Of a DNA stretch of 54,280 nt, positions 27,755 to 36,588 are shown piece by piece (the stretch's first letter is position 1; each line of letters opens with the position of its first letter). The DNA is taken from positions 240,981 through 295,260 of the forward strand of contig JAGPNE010000001.1 in NCBI GenBank assembly GCA_018052455.1, in the 5' to 3' direction. The position numbers were made by a program, and so were the translations under genes. This stretch comes from Candidatus Fermentithermobacillaceae bacterium (GTDB lineage: Bacteria; Bacillota; Sulfobacillia; Fermentithermobacillales; Fermentithermobacillaceae). The notes beneath the pieces were generated by a model. The model was given only the letters and a program-made list of their open reading frames with translations. It was not told the DNA's origin and did not search any database.

Positions 27755-28381
27755 CTACCAACCTGCGTTAAAAAAAGCGAGAATATGCGGTGCAATCGAT
27801 ATGATCAAGATTGGAGGAAGAAGGAACAATACCGTTATTATCGATAATTTGAGTGGTAGAGCATTGAGCCTTGTTTCAAACATCTGCTGTTCCAATATGT
27901 AGTATTCCTGAGATAGAGCGTTGAGGGCGTCAGCTACGGGTGTTCCCAGTGACTCGGCCTGAACGAGAGTGGCTCTCAGCCTTCTTGCTGGTTCAATACC
28001 TTCTTTTTCCATTGATTCCAAAGCAACCGCCAAAGAGGCTCCGCTTTGAAGTTTCAGCACCGTCCTTTCTGATATCTGCTTAAGGTATCCGTGTGTTTTG
28101 AGAGAACATATCTCGAAGGCACGTCGGGCATCTATCCCCGCCATTACTGTTACCGCAAGTTCTTCAAGAAACGTAGGCCATTGAGAAATTACCTCTTGAG
28201 ACCGCCGTCTGCGCCAAACCAGATCCCACATTTGACCAAGTAGCCTCTCCAACGTCTTTTGCATTAGATCCGGTCTTCCAAATAGACGGATGTCTCGGCG
28301 ATACAGCGAGCTCATGACTGGAAAGGTCACGAGAATGCTCAAAAGAGTTGCTACCAAGCACAGCTGCAGCTTTAGGACCAT
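27755..28381 (-). CDS. tadC: TadC-like pilus inner-membrane platform protein
   Basis: A 208-residue type II secretion F-domain protein. Membrane segments are at the N-terminus (about 5-25) and C-terminus (about 175-203), with the F domain between (FLEELAVTVMAG, SGASLAVALESM, AESLGTPVADAL). It overlaps the upstream tadB by 10 bases. The ATG is about eight bases behind AGGTGGG. It is shorter than many TadC proteins but has the essential parts; the partner of TadB and TadA is inferred from order. Confidence 0.88.
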   Translation of the reverse strand: MVLKLQLCLVATLLSILVTFPVMSSLYRRDIRLFGRPDLMQKTLERLLGQMWDLVWRRRRSQEVISQWPTFLEELAVTVMAGIDARRAFEICSLKTHGYLKQISERTVLKLQSGASLAVALESMEKEGIEPARRLRATLVQAESLGTPVADALNALSQEYYILEQQMFETRLNALPLKLSIITVLFLLPPILIISIAPHILAFFNAGW

Positions 28382-29151
28382 GAGGGTTTCCCACCTTTCT
28401 GGCTTGTCTTCGTTTTAGAATGATTTCGGTAGGTAGGACGCGTAAGGGATATGGACCGTATAGAAACTACTACGAAAAGGTTGCCAACTGCCCAAAGTGC
28501 AAAACACAGAATGAAGAGTATTCTCCCCTCATCGCCGGAAACAAGCGCTATGAAGCTTCTTGGATCAGCTCTGAATGTCAGAAAGCCGATAAGCCAAGGT
28601 AGACAAGAAAGAAGAACAGCCGTCATTTTCGATTCAGATAGTTTGGCCTGAATCTCTCCTTGAGTGAGCCTTCTTCTCCTAAGAATCTCAGAGACCCGCC
28701 GCAGAAGAGCAGATAGATCTCCTCCTGTAACTGAACCTATCTCCAGCACGTTTGCGATCATCGCAAGTTCTCCCTCCCCACCCGATACCATGTCCAGAGC
28801 TCTGAAAATCGGTACTCCTGTTTCATATAGTTGGTGCGAGCGTTCCAGCATTTTGTGCGCTTGAGACGTCCCCTCCTCTGATGCGCCTTTTATTGCATCT
28901 ATGAGCGATTTCCCGCCTCTAATCTGAAAAGAGAGGCTTGAAGATATTTCGTCCCAAGGCATATCGCCGCGTTTGAAGCGAACCAGACAGGATCTCAGAC
29001 GCATTCCAATGTGCCGTAGACGCTCACAAAATCTAGTGTCTTCCTGAGCAGAAAGTGCATTTGGCAGTCGGGACCTACCCACGGTTCGTATCAAGTAGGC
29101 TCCGGAAACCGACACAGTCAACCCAAACATCACCGCTATGAGAATTACCAC
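28372..29151 (-). CDS. tadB: TadB-like pilus inner-membrane platform protein
   Basis: A 259-residue F-domain protein with an N-terminal membrane helix (about 2-22), a cytoplasmic region and the core F domain (GGKSLIDAIKGA, GEGELAMIANVLE, GSVTGGDLSALLR), then two C-terminal helices (about 170-245). The GTG start lies five bases after the tadA stop codon, behind a GGGGG ribosome site inside the tadA end. It is expected to form the membrane platform with TadC. Confidence 0.9.
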   Translation of the reverse strand: MVILIAVMFGLTVSVSGAYLIRTVGRSRLPNALSAQEDTRFCERLRHIGMRLRSCLVRFKRGDMPWDEISSSLSFQIRGGKSLIDAIKGASEEGTSQAHKMLERSHQLYETGVPIFRALDMVSGGEGELAMIANVLEIGSVTGGDLSALLRRVSEILRRRRLTQGEIQAKLSESKMTAVLLSCLPWLIGFLTFRADPRSFIALVSGDEGRILFILCFALWAVGNLFVVVSIRSISLTRPTYRNHSKTKTSQKGGKPSWS

Positions 29152-29156
29152 AGGCG

Positions 29157-30455
29157 CTAACCCCCGAACTTACGCACCGCAGCCAGATCCACGGCACGTT
29201 GCTTTCCTATTTTGTCTACGAACCAGTCAGGAAATTGCAGTGTCAACCCTTCCTCGCAGAAGTATACAGGGCAGCTGCAAAGCCCTTCCGACGGGTCATA
29301 GCCTACAACAGATATCTCTGATACCACTCTTTTGCCGCTGACTGTCTTCATGGTGTGTACTACAACGTCTACTCCTATCGCAATCCATGACTGAAGAACC
29401 TCAACAGGAATTCCCTCTTCTGCAGTAAGAGCCATTGCCAGAATTCTTTCGAGACAATCCCGGGACGAGTTCGCGTGCACCGTTGACAAACAGCCTTCGT
29501 GCCCTGTGTTCATAGCGGATATGAGGTCAAAGGTCTCTTTCCCTCGACATTCTCCGATGATTAGTCTATCTGGTCGCATACGAAGAGCGTTTCTAAGGAG
29601 GTCTCTTATGGTTATCTCTCCTTTGCCCTCCATGTTTCTTGGGCGAGACTCGAGGTAGACAACATGATGATTCTTGATACTTATCTCCGAAGAATCTTCG
29701 ATCACGATTATGCGTTCGCCTGAAGCGACCGAATTGGAGAGCACGTTCAAGGTTGTCGTCTTTCCGCTTCCAGAGCCACCTGAAACTACTATGTCTAGTT
29801 TCAATCGGACACATCGTTCAAGAAAATCGGCACCTTCGTGAGAGATTGTTCCGTTTTCTACTAGTTCAGAAAAGGATCCGAACCGCTTGGGAAACCGTCT
29901 AATTGTGAGAACAGGTCCGTTAAGCGCAATTGGCGGTATTATAGCATTGACTCTGGACCCATCCGGAAGTCTCGCGTCCACATACGGCATGGAACTATCT
30001 ACCCTGCGGCCAACACTTTGAACAATTCGGTTGATGACTTCCAAGAGATGTACGTCATCTGAGAAGGCAACATCAGTCCTTTCCAGAACGCCATCCTTTT
30101 CAACGTAAATCTCACGTGCTCCGTTGACCATTATTTCAGTTACTGTTGGGTTATCGAGCAAATCATCTAGAGGGCCTAGCCCGCAGATTTCCTGTGCAAT
30201 CTTTTCTGCCAGATCCTGTCTGGTGAGTTTTGGAACATACAATTCAGAAGACACGATTACATTCGAGATGAGGGCAACTACTTGTTGCCTCTTCTGCCGA
30301 GAGACTCGAGCCTCTAGGACGAGGGTAGGAAAGTCTTCAAGCATCTTCTCTCTTACTGTCTCTATCACTTCATCCATGGAAAACTCCCTGCGTTGATCGT
30401 TGACTGACTCTACCCTATACGGTTCCTGCTCCAACCTCTTGAGTATGCTCACCAT
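29157..30455 (-). CDS. tadA: TadA/CpaF-type pilus assembly ATPase
   Basis: A 432-residue secretion ATPase of the CpaF branch. Walker A is GGSGSGKTT near residue 225, the Asp box is IVIEDSSEI, and the Walker B and His box region is LRMRPDRLIIGECRG followed by MNTGHEGCLSTVHAN, with catalytic Glu and His. It powers assembly, and possibly retraction, of the Flp pilus. The ATG is five bases behind GGAGG. It overlaps the end of tadZ by seven bases, showing tight coupling. Confidence 0.95.
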   Translation of the reverse strand: MVSILKRLEQEPYRVESVNDQRREFSMDEVIETVREKMLEDFPTLVLEARVSRQKRQQVVALISNVIVSSELYVPKLTRQDLAEKIAQEICGLGPLDDLLDNPTVTEIMVNGAREIYVEKDGVLERTDVAFSDDVHLLEVINRIVQSVGRRVDSSMPYVDARLPDGSRVNAIIPPIALNGPVLTIRRFPKRFGSFSELVENGTISHEGADFLERCVRLKLDIVVSGGSGSGKTTTLNVLSNSVASGERIIVIEDSSEISIKNHHVVYLESRPRNMEGKGEITIRDLLRNALRMRPDRLIIGECRGKETFDLISAMNTGHEGCLSTVHANSSRDCLERILAMALTAEEGIPVEVLQSWIAIGVDVVVHTMKTVSGKRVVSEISVVGYDPSEGLCSCPVYFCEEGLTLQFPDWFVDKIGKQRAVDLAAVRKFGG

Positions 30456-31531
30456 AATCGCCTCCTTTTGGCTTTGCTCTGTTTCTTCTCTCCATCAGGA
30501 ATTGGCAAACCTGGTGAGACCTGTGACAACAAGTGCCACAGCGATAAAGAAATCTCGGTTTTGCCGAATAAAACCGCTGGCTTGCCTTGGAATACCGACT
30601 TCTCTACAGTCTTCCTGTCGTCTGGAATTACTGCGGTAAGAGGCCTATCTAGGTACTCCTCCACCTTTTTTTGAGGTATCAGTGAGTCGTCGGCCCCACG
30701 ATTCAGCACAACAAATATGGAACTATCGTTGAAACCTAGTTTCTTCAGGATTCCCAGAGTGCTTTTTGACTGTCTAAGTGCACATACATCTTGGGTAGTC
30801 ACCAGAATAAGGGATGAGGCAGCTTCTATGCATTCTCCAACTACGTCGCTGGCTATGTCGGGTGGCGTGTCAATGTACAGAAGCCCCCATCTCTTTTCGG
30901 CGAGGGAAATCACGTTCCTAACGTGGTCAATTGTTACCATACTAGATAGTTCCAGCCTTTGGGGTCCGCAGATCACGTTTAGTCCGGAAGGTGCGTGTCT
31001 CTGAACGTATCTGTCCAGGCCGTCTGGTCTCAGACCTGTCAGCACAGGTAGAATCTGTGCTAAGGTAGGTTCGTCGGCTAGATCCAAATACGTAGCAACA
31101 TCCCCCGAGTATATATCCAGGTCTAGCAAGGCCGCGTTGCCTTTTGTGACAAGCGCTGTGGCACAGGCCAAGTTCGTTGCAATAAAGGTCTTCCCTACTC
31201 CGCCTTTTGGACTCCAAATCACGACTGTCTGTGAAGTCACAACTTTTGCAGGGGCACTTTCCGTCTCAGGTCTACTGTCTGAACCCCCAATTGTTATACG
31301 CACGGTCGGATAGGCTTTGTTGAATCTAGCGATCCACTGATCGAGGCTTTCTCCCCTTGGTGAAAGATTGGGATCTAGAACCAACTCGTCGATCGGTATC
31401 TCGGTCGCCACATATTCTACCAGCGCAAGATCTTGCAGAACTCCTACTACTCGGGCGTCTGGCCGGTTCTTTGTCACAGAATCTTCGGTAATGCTATTCC
31501 CTGCAATGAGAACAGATGTCTTCGCTTTCAT
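30449..31531 (-). CDS. tadZ: TadZ/CpaE-like MinD-family ATPase
   Basis: A 360-residue protein. The first 95 residues form a degenerate receiver-like region, followed by a MinD/ParA-like ATPase with deviant Walker A SPKGGVGKTF at about 107-116 and YIDTPPDIASD as the switch region. TadZ/CpaE proteins place the pilus machine at a site in the cell. The ATG overlaps the stop codon of cpaB (ATGA). The last residues are very basic (KKQSKAKRRR). Confidence 0.92.
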   Translation of the reverse strand: MKAKTSVLIAGNSITEDSVTKNRPDARVVGVLQDLALVEYVATEIPIDELVLDPNLSPRGESLDQWIARFNKAYPTVRITIGGSDSRPETESAPAKVVTSQTVVIWSPKGGVGKTFIATNLACATALVTKGNAALLDLDIYSGDVATYLDLADEPTLAQILPVLTGLRPDGLDRYVQRHAPSGLNVICGPQRLELSSMVTIDHVRNVISLAEKRWGLLYIDTPPDIASDVVGECIEAASSLILVTTQDVCALRQSKSTLGILKKLGFNDSSIFVVLNRGADDSLIPQKKVEEYLDRPLTAVIPDDRKTVEKSVFQGKPAVLFGKTEISLSLWHLLSQVSPGLPIPDGEKKQSKAKRRRLW

Positions 31532-32211
31532 CGGGCAGGCCAGACCTCCGCATCAGTTAGTGAATAACGCTCATTGGCAGCCCATGGAGCTAGACAAAGG
31601 TAAATCGAGCCTGACTCAATGTACTGAGCGAGTTTTTCACATGTAATTGGCAAGCAAGCAATAACTACACCCCTAAACTCGCCGGAAGATTCGTCAATCA
31701 CTGTTTCAATAACCCTAGCGCTTGTGATCAAGGTGAGAGCGCCCTGAGATCCGAGGTCTTCCAGACGTGTGGCATTCTTTCTAGCCCAAATTAGGTCAAC
31801 TAGATCTCCGGGATTTATCTTTCCGCCTACAGCCCTTTCATATTCAGCCGGTACGAATATGCATCTTTCCTCCGGTTGGATTTCCATAGAGATGCCCGGT
31901 CTGTGTTGCCCCGAAATGATATGTGCGTCTAGCAGCATTTCCCCTTGGAAAACCCTTGAAACCGTGTATTTGCCTACGGCATCGTCTAGCGTCCGGAGGC
32001 ACCTCTCGTGCACGCCGGCAGCAGGGCATTCAACAAGTCTTACGTCCGCTCGTGATATCTTGTGATACGGATCTAAATCCCTTACAGATACGACCACTTT
32101 TTCTGTCTTTATGTATAGAGAAAATGCGTTGTACGACAAAAGGAAAGCGGATAGTCCTAAGATAAGCGCTAACAGCAACAATTTGTGCTTCTTAAGAAGC
32201 GTCTTCAGCAA
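31528..32211 (-). CDS. cpaB: CpaB/RcpC-like pilus assembly protein (SAF domain)
   Basis: First gene of the pilus operon, about 227 residues. An N-terminal membrane helix (about 10-32) is followed by a SAF-type domain (VVVSVRDLDPYHKISRADV) and a RcpC-like beta region. In diderms CpaB works with the secretin; no secretin gene is present here. TTG at 32211 is preferred because AAGGAG ends nine bases before it; an ATG three codons earlier abuts the ribosome site. It lies at the end of a long structured leader that may control its translation. Confidence 0.85.
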   Translation of the reverse strand: MLKTLLKKHKLLLLALILGLSAFLLSYNAFSLYIKTEKVVVSVRDLDPYHKISRADVRLVECPAAGVHERCLRTLDDAVGKYTVSRVFQGEMLLDAHIISGQHRPGISMEIQPEERCIFVPAEYERAVGGKINPGDLVDLIWARKNATRLEDLGSQGALTLITSARVIETVIDESSGEFRGVVIACLPITCEKLAQYIESGSIYLCLAPWAANERYSLTDAEVWPAR

Positions 32212-32230
32212 TTCGTCCATCTCCTTGGTT

Positions 32231-32376
32231 GTGGCCGTACCCGGCAAAGAAATGGCTGCGAAGGGCGCCGGTGGCGACTTTGTTTTTTCGGCACAACCGA
32301 AAGTGCCTTGAAACGTAAGTTCCTGTCCCCCCCTTTGTTTCGGTTAACTGATTTTGGCAACACCGGATACGGCCAC
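32231..32376 (-). ncRNA. Candidate structured leader RNA of the tad pilus operon
   Basis: In minus-strand RNA the segment 32376-32363 (GTGGCCGTATCCGG) can pair with 32244-32231 (CCGGGTACGGCCAC) along 14 continuous pairs with a single U-G wobble. The helix ends four bases before AAGGAG, the ribosome site of cpaB. Inside, GGCAC/GTGCC (32303-32307 with 32290-32294) closes an 8-nt loop, UUUCGGUU (32302-32295), that is perfectly complementary to AACCGAAA at 32345-32338, allowing a pseudoknot. Competing pairing UUUCGG/CCGAAA (32302-32297 with 32291-32286) and a CGCC-ACC-GGCG hairpin (32276-32266) also exist. The leader matches no riboswitch consensus that I recognise. Confidence 0.55.
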
Positions 32377-32400
32377 TTACAGTAATTGCCAGGCACCAAT

Positions 32401-32429
32401 ATGTTACAATCATATTCCTGTAATGTCAA
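32401..32429 (-). promoter_or_regulatory. Promoter of the tad pilus operon
   Basis: On the minus strand a perfect TTGACA (32424-32429), a 17-base spacer and TAACAT (32401-32406). Transcription would begin near 32394, giving a leader of about 180 nt before cpaB. The 310-base stretch between cpaB and the SLH gene also holds the leader fold and the divergent promoter. Confidence 0.75.
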
Positions 32430-32474
32430 TAGCTACCAATTAAATTACATTAACTGGCATGCGACTATAAAATG

Positions 32475-32483
32475 TGCTATATT
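32475..32483 (+). promoter_or_regulatory. Extended -10 element of the SLH-protein gene
   Basis: TGCTATATT fits an extended -10 (TG-n-TATATT) 39 bases before the GTG start; an alternative -10, TATAAA, is at 32466-32471. No strong -35 was found. It is back to back with the tad promoter, about 45 bases away, so one regulator could act on both. Confidence 0.45.
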
Positions 32484-32521
32484 CTAGATTGCCGGTGGTA
32501 ACTTTTGGAGGTTATCGTATC

Positions 32522-34114
32522 GTGCATCATTCTCCTTTCGCAGACAGACTGCATCCTGCGAAAGTTTGTCTGCTAGTCATACTTGCTTTCGCAATAGTGG
32601 TCGTACCCAATAAAGCCAATTGTGCAATTGATCCGTGGTACACGGATGTTCAGGGTCATTGGGCTTTTGACTGTATCTATGTTCTGTGGTCTGAAGGGGT
32701 GACTGACGGTCAGATCATTTCAAGGGACGGCTCGCTCGAAGCACGCTTTCATCCTGACCTAGAGTGCTCTAGGGCGGAGTTTACTGTACTTATGGCAAAA
32801 ACTTTTAGTTTGACGCCGCTAAGGCCCGATAAGCCTACCTATCCTGATGTACCGGAGTCCTATGAATTCCTTTCAGGCAAACTTCCGTGGGAGTGGATTG
32901 AATGTGCAAGCTCGGCTGGCATGACGTCTACTCATTCTGGTCACAATTTCTATCCTGACCAAGGAATAACAAGGCAGGACGCGGTGGACCTTCTTGTCCG
33001 TTCACTTGGTCTTTACGACTACGCATTGGCTATGGCGGAAAAGGAAGTAAACCAACTGCTTAATCGCTTCAAGGACGGGATGAACACTTCGCGAGATAGA
33101 CGGCATTCAATGGCCTGCGCCATCAAATTCGGAATCATCGAAGGGTATGAGGACGGGACTATTCGACCAAAACTCGCTCTTCTGAGGTGCCACGCTGCAG
33201 CGGTACTGTACCGTTCTTGCTTGGTTAGAGTCTTTGCTGAGCCGGACGTAGTTTCTCCTGACGGTGACGGAATAGAGGACGTTGCAATGTTTTCGATTTC
33301 ATATCTGAAAAACCGGGCTATATCTACATGGAACATGGGAATTGAAGATGATAGAGGTAGTATCGTATACACATTCAACCCGCAGGGGAAACCTGGAAGC
33401 CCTCCTCATACTCTCATGTGGGGGTGCGTTGACAACAAGGGGCTCCTCGTAGAACCGGGCACGTACTACTACCAGGCATGGGTCAGAGACAGAGGAGACC
33501 GTACATTCTTCTCGGTCAAAAAACCCCTTGAAGTCATTTACTATTCCCTGTCGGGATACCTGTTTCCCACCACAGTGTATGATGGTCAGATACTGACCAT
33601 AGTTGCCTTCCCTGAACCTTCCGCCAAAACAGTAAGCGGACTATTTGAAGATGGAAAGTCCAGACAGTTACATCTATCTGAAACCCAGAGCAGATGGGTA
33701 GCCCAGTTATCTGTAGCAGACTTCTTGCCTCTCGGTACCCAGACAGTTGTCGTAACAGCACAGTTTGGTGATAGAACAAGAGATACGGTTCTTTCGTTCG
33801 AGAGGATAGACAACCTATGGATTTCACCTTACGTGTCTCCGAATCCAATAGAGCCTGGACAAATCCTTGAACTCTACTGCGAGTCATCGTCCAACATCGA
33901 CCGTGTTGAGGCTTACTTTCTTGGGCACCAGATAGATCTGAAAGAATCCGGAGGCGTTTGGCACAAAAACACTGCCCTGCCTGCCGACACTCTAGTAGGC
34001 AACTACGCCATTGTGTTCACCGGCCATTCCGGAAACCGCCAGGTAACAGCAGTGTGCTACATTACAGTAGGTACTGAGCCATTGAAAGAACTCGTTTTCA
34101 CCTTAACACGATGA
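32522..34114 (+). CDS. Secreted S-layer-homology protein with FlgD-like domain
   Basis: A 530-residue exported protein. A signal peptide (hydrophobic at about 15-29, cut near 32-35) is followed by three S-layer homology repeats: the first starts at WYTDVQGHW (about 39-97), the second has YPDVPESYEF and FYPDQGITRQD (about 108-175), and the third is IIEGYEDGTIRPK (about 190-245). Next is VVSPDGDGIEDV, typical of FlgD/CHU_C-like beta domains, then two further beta-rich regions. SLH repeats hold proteins to pyruvylated wall polymer. GTG at 32522 follows GGAGG by ten bases. It is divergent from the pilus operon; a role in pilus anchoring is only a guess. Confidence 0.85.
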   Translation: MHHSPFADRLHPAKVCLLVILAFAIVVVPNKANCAIDPWYTDVQGHWAFDCIYVLWSEGVTDGQIISRDGSLEARFHPDLECSRAEFTVLMAKTFSLTPLRPDKPTYPDVPESYEFLSGKLPWEWIECASSAGMTSTHSGHNFYPDQGITRQDAVDLLVRSLGLYDYALAMAEKEVNQLLNRFKDGMNTSRDRRHSMACAIKFGIIEGYEDGTIRPKLALLRCHAAAVLYRSCLVRVFAEPDVVSPDGDGIEDVAMFSISYLKNRAISTWNMGIEDDRGSIVYTFNPQGKPGSPPHTLMWGCVDNKGLLVEPGTYYYQAWVRDRGDRTFFSVKKPLEVIYYSLSGYLFPTTVYDGQILTIVAFPEPSAKTVSGLFEDGKSRQLHLSETQSRWVAQLSVADFLPLGTQTVVVTAQFGDRTRDTVLSFERIDNLWISPYVSPNPIEPGQILELYCESSSNIDRVEAYFLGHQIDLKESGGVWHKNTALPADTLVGNYAIVFTGHSGNRQVTAVCYITVGTEPLKELVFTLTR

Positions 34115-34133
34115 CTTTCAAGAGGCACAAACA

Positions 34134-34181
34134 GCTGAGGCGTCTCCTCTGGTCTTGTCGATTTCCTTGAGGCGCCTCAGC
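34134..34181. terminator. Hairpin between the SLH gene and rbgA, weak terminator
   Basis: GCTGAGGCG (34134-34142) pairs perfectly with CGCCTCAGC (34173-34181), and CCTC/GAGG can pair inside. No T tract follows on either strand, so it may only be an end-of-transcript stabiliser for the two convergent genes. Confidence 0.45.
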
Positions 34182-34185
34182 CCAC

Positions 34186-35004
34186 TTATTCACCGCAGTC
34201 AGGTTTTTCAAGGGAAATGCGACCCAGATTCCCCGTTCGAAACTGCTGTATAAACGATATAGAGGCACGATTTACGTCAACTATGCCGCCGGGAGCCAAC
34301 ATGCCTCTGGACAAACCAAATTGACTTATATATTCCAAAGGAGCCTGCGAATGGAAAACTTCTTTAGCCAACCAAAGTGCCACCTCATTAGGATCGTACT
34401 GGCTCTCGCGAACAGCCCAAGTAACCGCTAGTTTGTATAGGATCTCGCCCTTTACCTGAGAGGTATCTACAACGCCAGGCGTGTCAAGAATCTCCACTGA
34501 ATGATTGGCCCTGAGCCAGTAGCTCGAGCGCGTGAGACCTGGTTTCGCACCAAAGGGAGCCTTTGCCGTTCCCAAGAGCCTGTTGGCAAGCGACGATTTT
34601 CCGACATTTGGCAATCCAAACAGCATAACCCTCAGCGGCCTGTTCACCAGTTTGCCCTCAGATTTCTTGTTCATTTCCTCCTTATTTCTGTTTAGGAAGC
34701 CAACAAGTTCTGATACGCCTTTTCCGCTACTGGCGTCAACAGCAAAACATGGGGAGCTGCCTTCGCGGAAGTGGTCTATCCACTGTTTTGTGATGTCTGG
34801 ATCGGCCAAATCCGGTTTCGTCATCACATAGATCCTTCTCTTCTTGCGAAGATATGGTTCCGACAACTCAAGAGACGTCTTTGGAATTCTCGAGTCTAAC
34901 AAGAAAATAAACAAATCTACCAGGTCCAAGGTTTTTGGGCCTGGTAGCCCCGGATGTGATTTCGACGGCCCTACTTTACGGGGCCGATGCTTTCGAGAGG
35001 CCAT
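34186..35004 (-). CDS. rbgA: YlqF/RbgA-like circularly permuted GTPase, divergent
   Basis: About 272 residues with the permuted GTPase order of ribosome-assembly factor YlqF: a G4-like TKPDLAD first, then GLPNVGKSS (G1), a GLTRSSYW segment (G2 region) and DTPGVV (G3), and a helical C-terminal domain ending in LGRISLE. The usual N-terminal WFPGHMAKA segment is not recognisable and the G4 Asn is Thr, so it is a diverged member. ATG at 35004 places 34 bases of overlap with lepB; a TTG at 35049 is an alternative. Its position beside lepB and rplS is that of ylqF in Firmicutes. Confidence 0.82.
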   Translation of the reverse strand: MASRKHRPRKVGPSKSHPGLPGPKTLDLVDLFIFLLDSRIPKTSLELSEPYLRKKRRIYVMTKPDLADPDITKQWIDHFREGSSPCFAVDASSGKGVSELVGFLNRNKEEMNKKSEGKLVNRPLRVMLFGLPNVGKSSLANRLLGTAKAPFGAKPGLTRSSYWLRANHSVEILDTPGVVDTSQVKGEILYKLAVTWAVRESQYDPNEVALWLAKEVFHSQAPLEYISQFGLSRGMLAPGGIVDVNRASISFIQQFRTGNLGRISLEKPDCGE

Positions 35005-35474
35005 ATGATGTAAACTGCCTTTCCTTTCAGAAGCTCTTTGTTGACGCAACCAAAGTACCTGGAGTCTTCGCTATTAGTCCTGTGATCACCCATAACAAAT
35101 ACGCTGCCGTCTGGAACCGTGATGGCCGCCATGTTGTAGAGCCCAGGATATTGTATGTAAGACTCTTGCTGAAGCTGCCCGTTAACGTAGAGACGTCCCA
35201 GGCGAATCTCTACAGTATCGCCGCCTACACCCACTATTCTCTTTATATAGTCTTTTGAGGGATCCAATGGATAGCGAAGTACTACCACGTCACCGCGCTC
35301 CGGTTCACCTATCTTGTATGCAATCTTGGAAACAAGAAGCCTATTTCCGTCAACAAGAGTCGGTTCCATTGAAGGGCCCTGAACGACGAAAACCTCAACT
35401 AAAAGGGCCCTAACCAGTATCGCGATAACCAGCGCAACAACGGTTACTTCAACAATATCCTTGAAGGTCTGCAT
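34971..35474 (-). CDS. lepB: Signal peptidase I
   Basis: A 167-residue membrane protease with one N-terminal helix (about 7-31). The catalytic Ser35 is in GPSMEPT and the Lys77 general base in DYIKRIVG, followed by the conserved GDHRTNSEDSRYFG box. It removes signal peptides from secreted proteins. The second of two adjacent ATG codons is better spaced from AGAGG. Its start overlaps the rplS stop codon, so translation is coupled. Confidence 0.95.
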   Translation of the reverse strand: MQTFKDIVEVTVVALVIAILVRALLVEVFVVQGPSMEPTLVDGNRLLVSKIAYKIGEPERGDVVVLRYPLDPSKDYIKRIVGVGGDTVEIRLGRLYVNGQLQQESYIQYPGLYNMAAITVPDGSVFVMGDHRTNSEDSRYFGCVNKELLKGKAVYIIWPLESIGPVK

Positions 35475-35818
35475 CATTTCCTCTTCTCAGGAATCCTTGC
35501 CGCCTTACCAGACCTGTCTCTCAAGTAGTAGAGTTTGGCTCTTCTTACTCTTCCTCTACGAAGGACTTCTATCTTGTCAATTCTAGGTGAGTGAACCGGG
35601 AAGGTCCTCTCCACTCCCACACCATACGACACTCGGCGAACAGTAAATGTCTCTCTAAGACCACCACTTTGGCGCCTTATGACTACTCCATCGAAGGGTT
35701 GGATACGCTCGCGCCCTCCTTCAACCACCTTGAAGTGTACCCGAACCGTGTCGCCGGGTCCAAACTCGGGCAGATCAGTCCTGATCTGCTTGTTCTCAAC
35801 AGTCTTAATGATGTCCAC
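35474..35818 (-). CDS. rplS: 50S ribosomal protein L19
   Basis: A 114-residue L19, near the usual length. Typical stretches are [16 protein letters not shown], the [10 protein letters not shown] segment, [17 protein letters not shown] and KLYYLRD. GTG at 35818 follows AAGGAGTG by about eight bases. It lies five bases after trmD and overlaps lepB at its stop. Confidence 0.97.
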   Translation of the reverse strand: MDIIKTVENKQIRTDLPEFGPGDTVRVHFKVVEGGRERIQPFDGVVIRRQSGGLRETFTVRRVSYGVGVERTFPVHSPRIDKIEVLRRGRVRRAKLYYLRDRSGKAARIPEKRK

Positions 35819-35823
35819 ACAAA

Positions 35824-36588
35824 TCACTCCTTGCCGCACTGCGACTCTTGCACATCTAAAAGTTCTCTATGGATTTCTTCCAATACTAGCCTGTCCTCGT
35901 ATGTAAGACGAGCTCTGTTAAGTAACTCAGGCCGTCTTTCTGCGGTACGGCGTAGAGATTCCTTACGCCGCCACCTGACGACGGCTTCGTGGTTTCCGCT
36001 GAGCAACACCTCAGGTACGCTAAGACCTCGATACGTGCTCGGCCTCGTGTACTGAGGACCCTCCAAAAGGCTATCTGAAAAAGAGTCGGCCAAAGCTGAT
36101 GTTTCGTCACCCAAAACTCCAGGTACAAACCTGACTGAAGCATCCAAAACAACCATAGCAGCAAGTTCTCCGCCAGTTAGAACATAATCACCAATAGAGA
36201 GCTCCAAATTGGCCAATTCCCTTATTCTTTCGTCAAACCCTTCATAATGCCCAGCAATTAGCACTACGACTTCCTTTTTTGCAATTTCTCGAGCACAAAC
36301 CGAATCAAATTGCCGCCCCTGAGGACTAAGCAAGACAACATACGGTTCAGAATCGGTCTGTTCTCGCACCCATTCCACGGCTTCGTATACAGGTTCAGGC
36401 TTCATAACCATGCCTGGCCCACCACCGTAAGGGTAGTCGTCCACAGTCCCATGAAGGTCCTCTGTAAAGTCCCTTATGTTCACGAGTTCGACCTCTAGCA
36501 ATCCTTGATCTTGTGCCCGTTTCAGGATACTTGTATTTAGCACTCCTGTGAACATTTCGGGAAACAACGTAAGAACATACGACTTCAA
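35824..36588 (-). CDS. trmD: tRNA (guanine37-N1)-methyltransferase
   Basis: A 254-residue SPOUT methyltransferase that makes m1G37 in tRNA to prevent frameshifting. Signatures are [23 protein letters not shown] and [11 protein letters not shown] in the trefoil-knot SAM site, and a C-terminal [11 protein letters not shown]. The TTG start is inside TTGA overlapping the ylqD stop, behind GGGAGGATGA. No rimM gene stands between ylqD and trmD. Confidence 0.97.
   Translation of the reverse strand: MKSYVLTLFPEMFTGVLNTSILKRAQDQGLLEVELVNIRDFTEDLHGTVDDYPYGGGPGMVMKPEPVYEAVEWVREQTDSEPYVVLLSPQGRQFDSVCAREIAKKEVVVLIAGHYEGFDERIRELANLELSIGDYVLTGGELAAMVVLDASVRFVPGVLGDETSALADSFSDSLLEGPQYTRPSTYRGLSVPEVLLSGNHEAVVRWRRKESLRRTAERRPELLNRARLTYEDRLVLEEIHRELLDVQESQCGKE

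Noticed and set aside
32212..32400. Known riboswitch (c-di-AMP, cobalamin or Moco) in the tad leader
   Set aside because: Only isolated G-rich or GCC stretches resemble these; the ordered consensus elements are missing.
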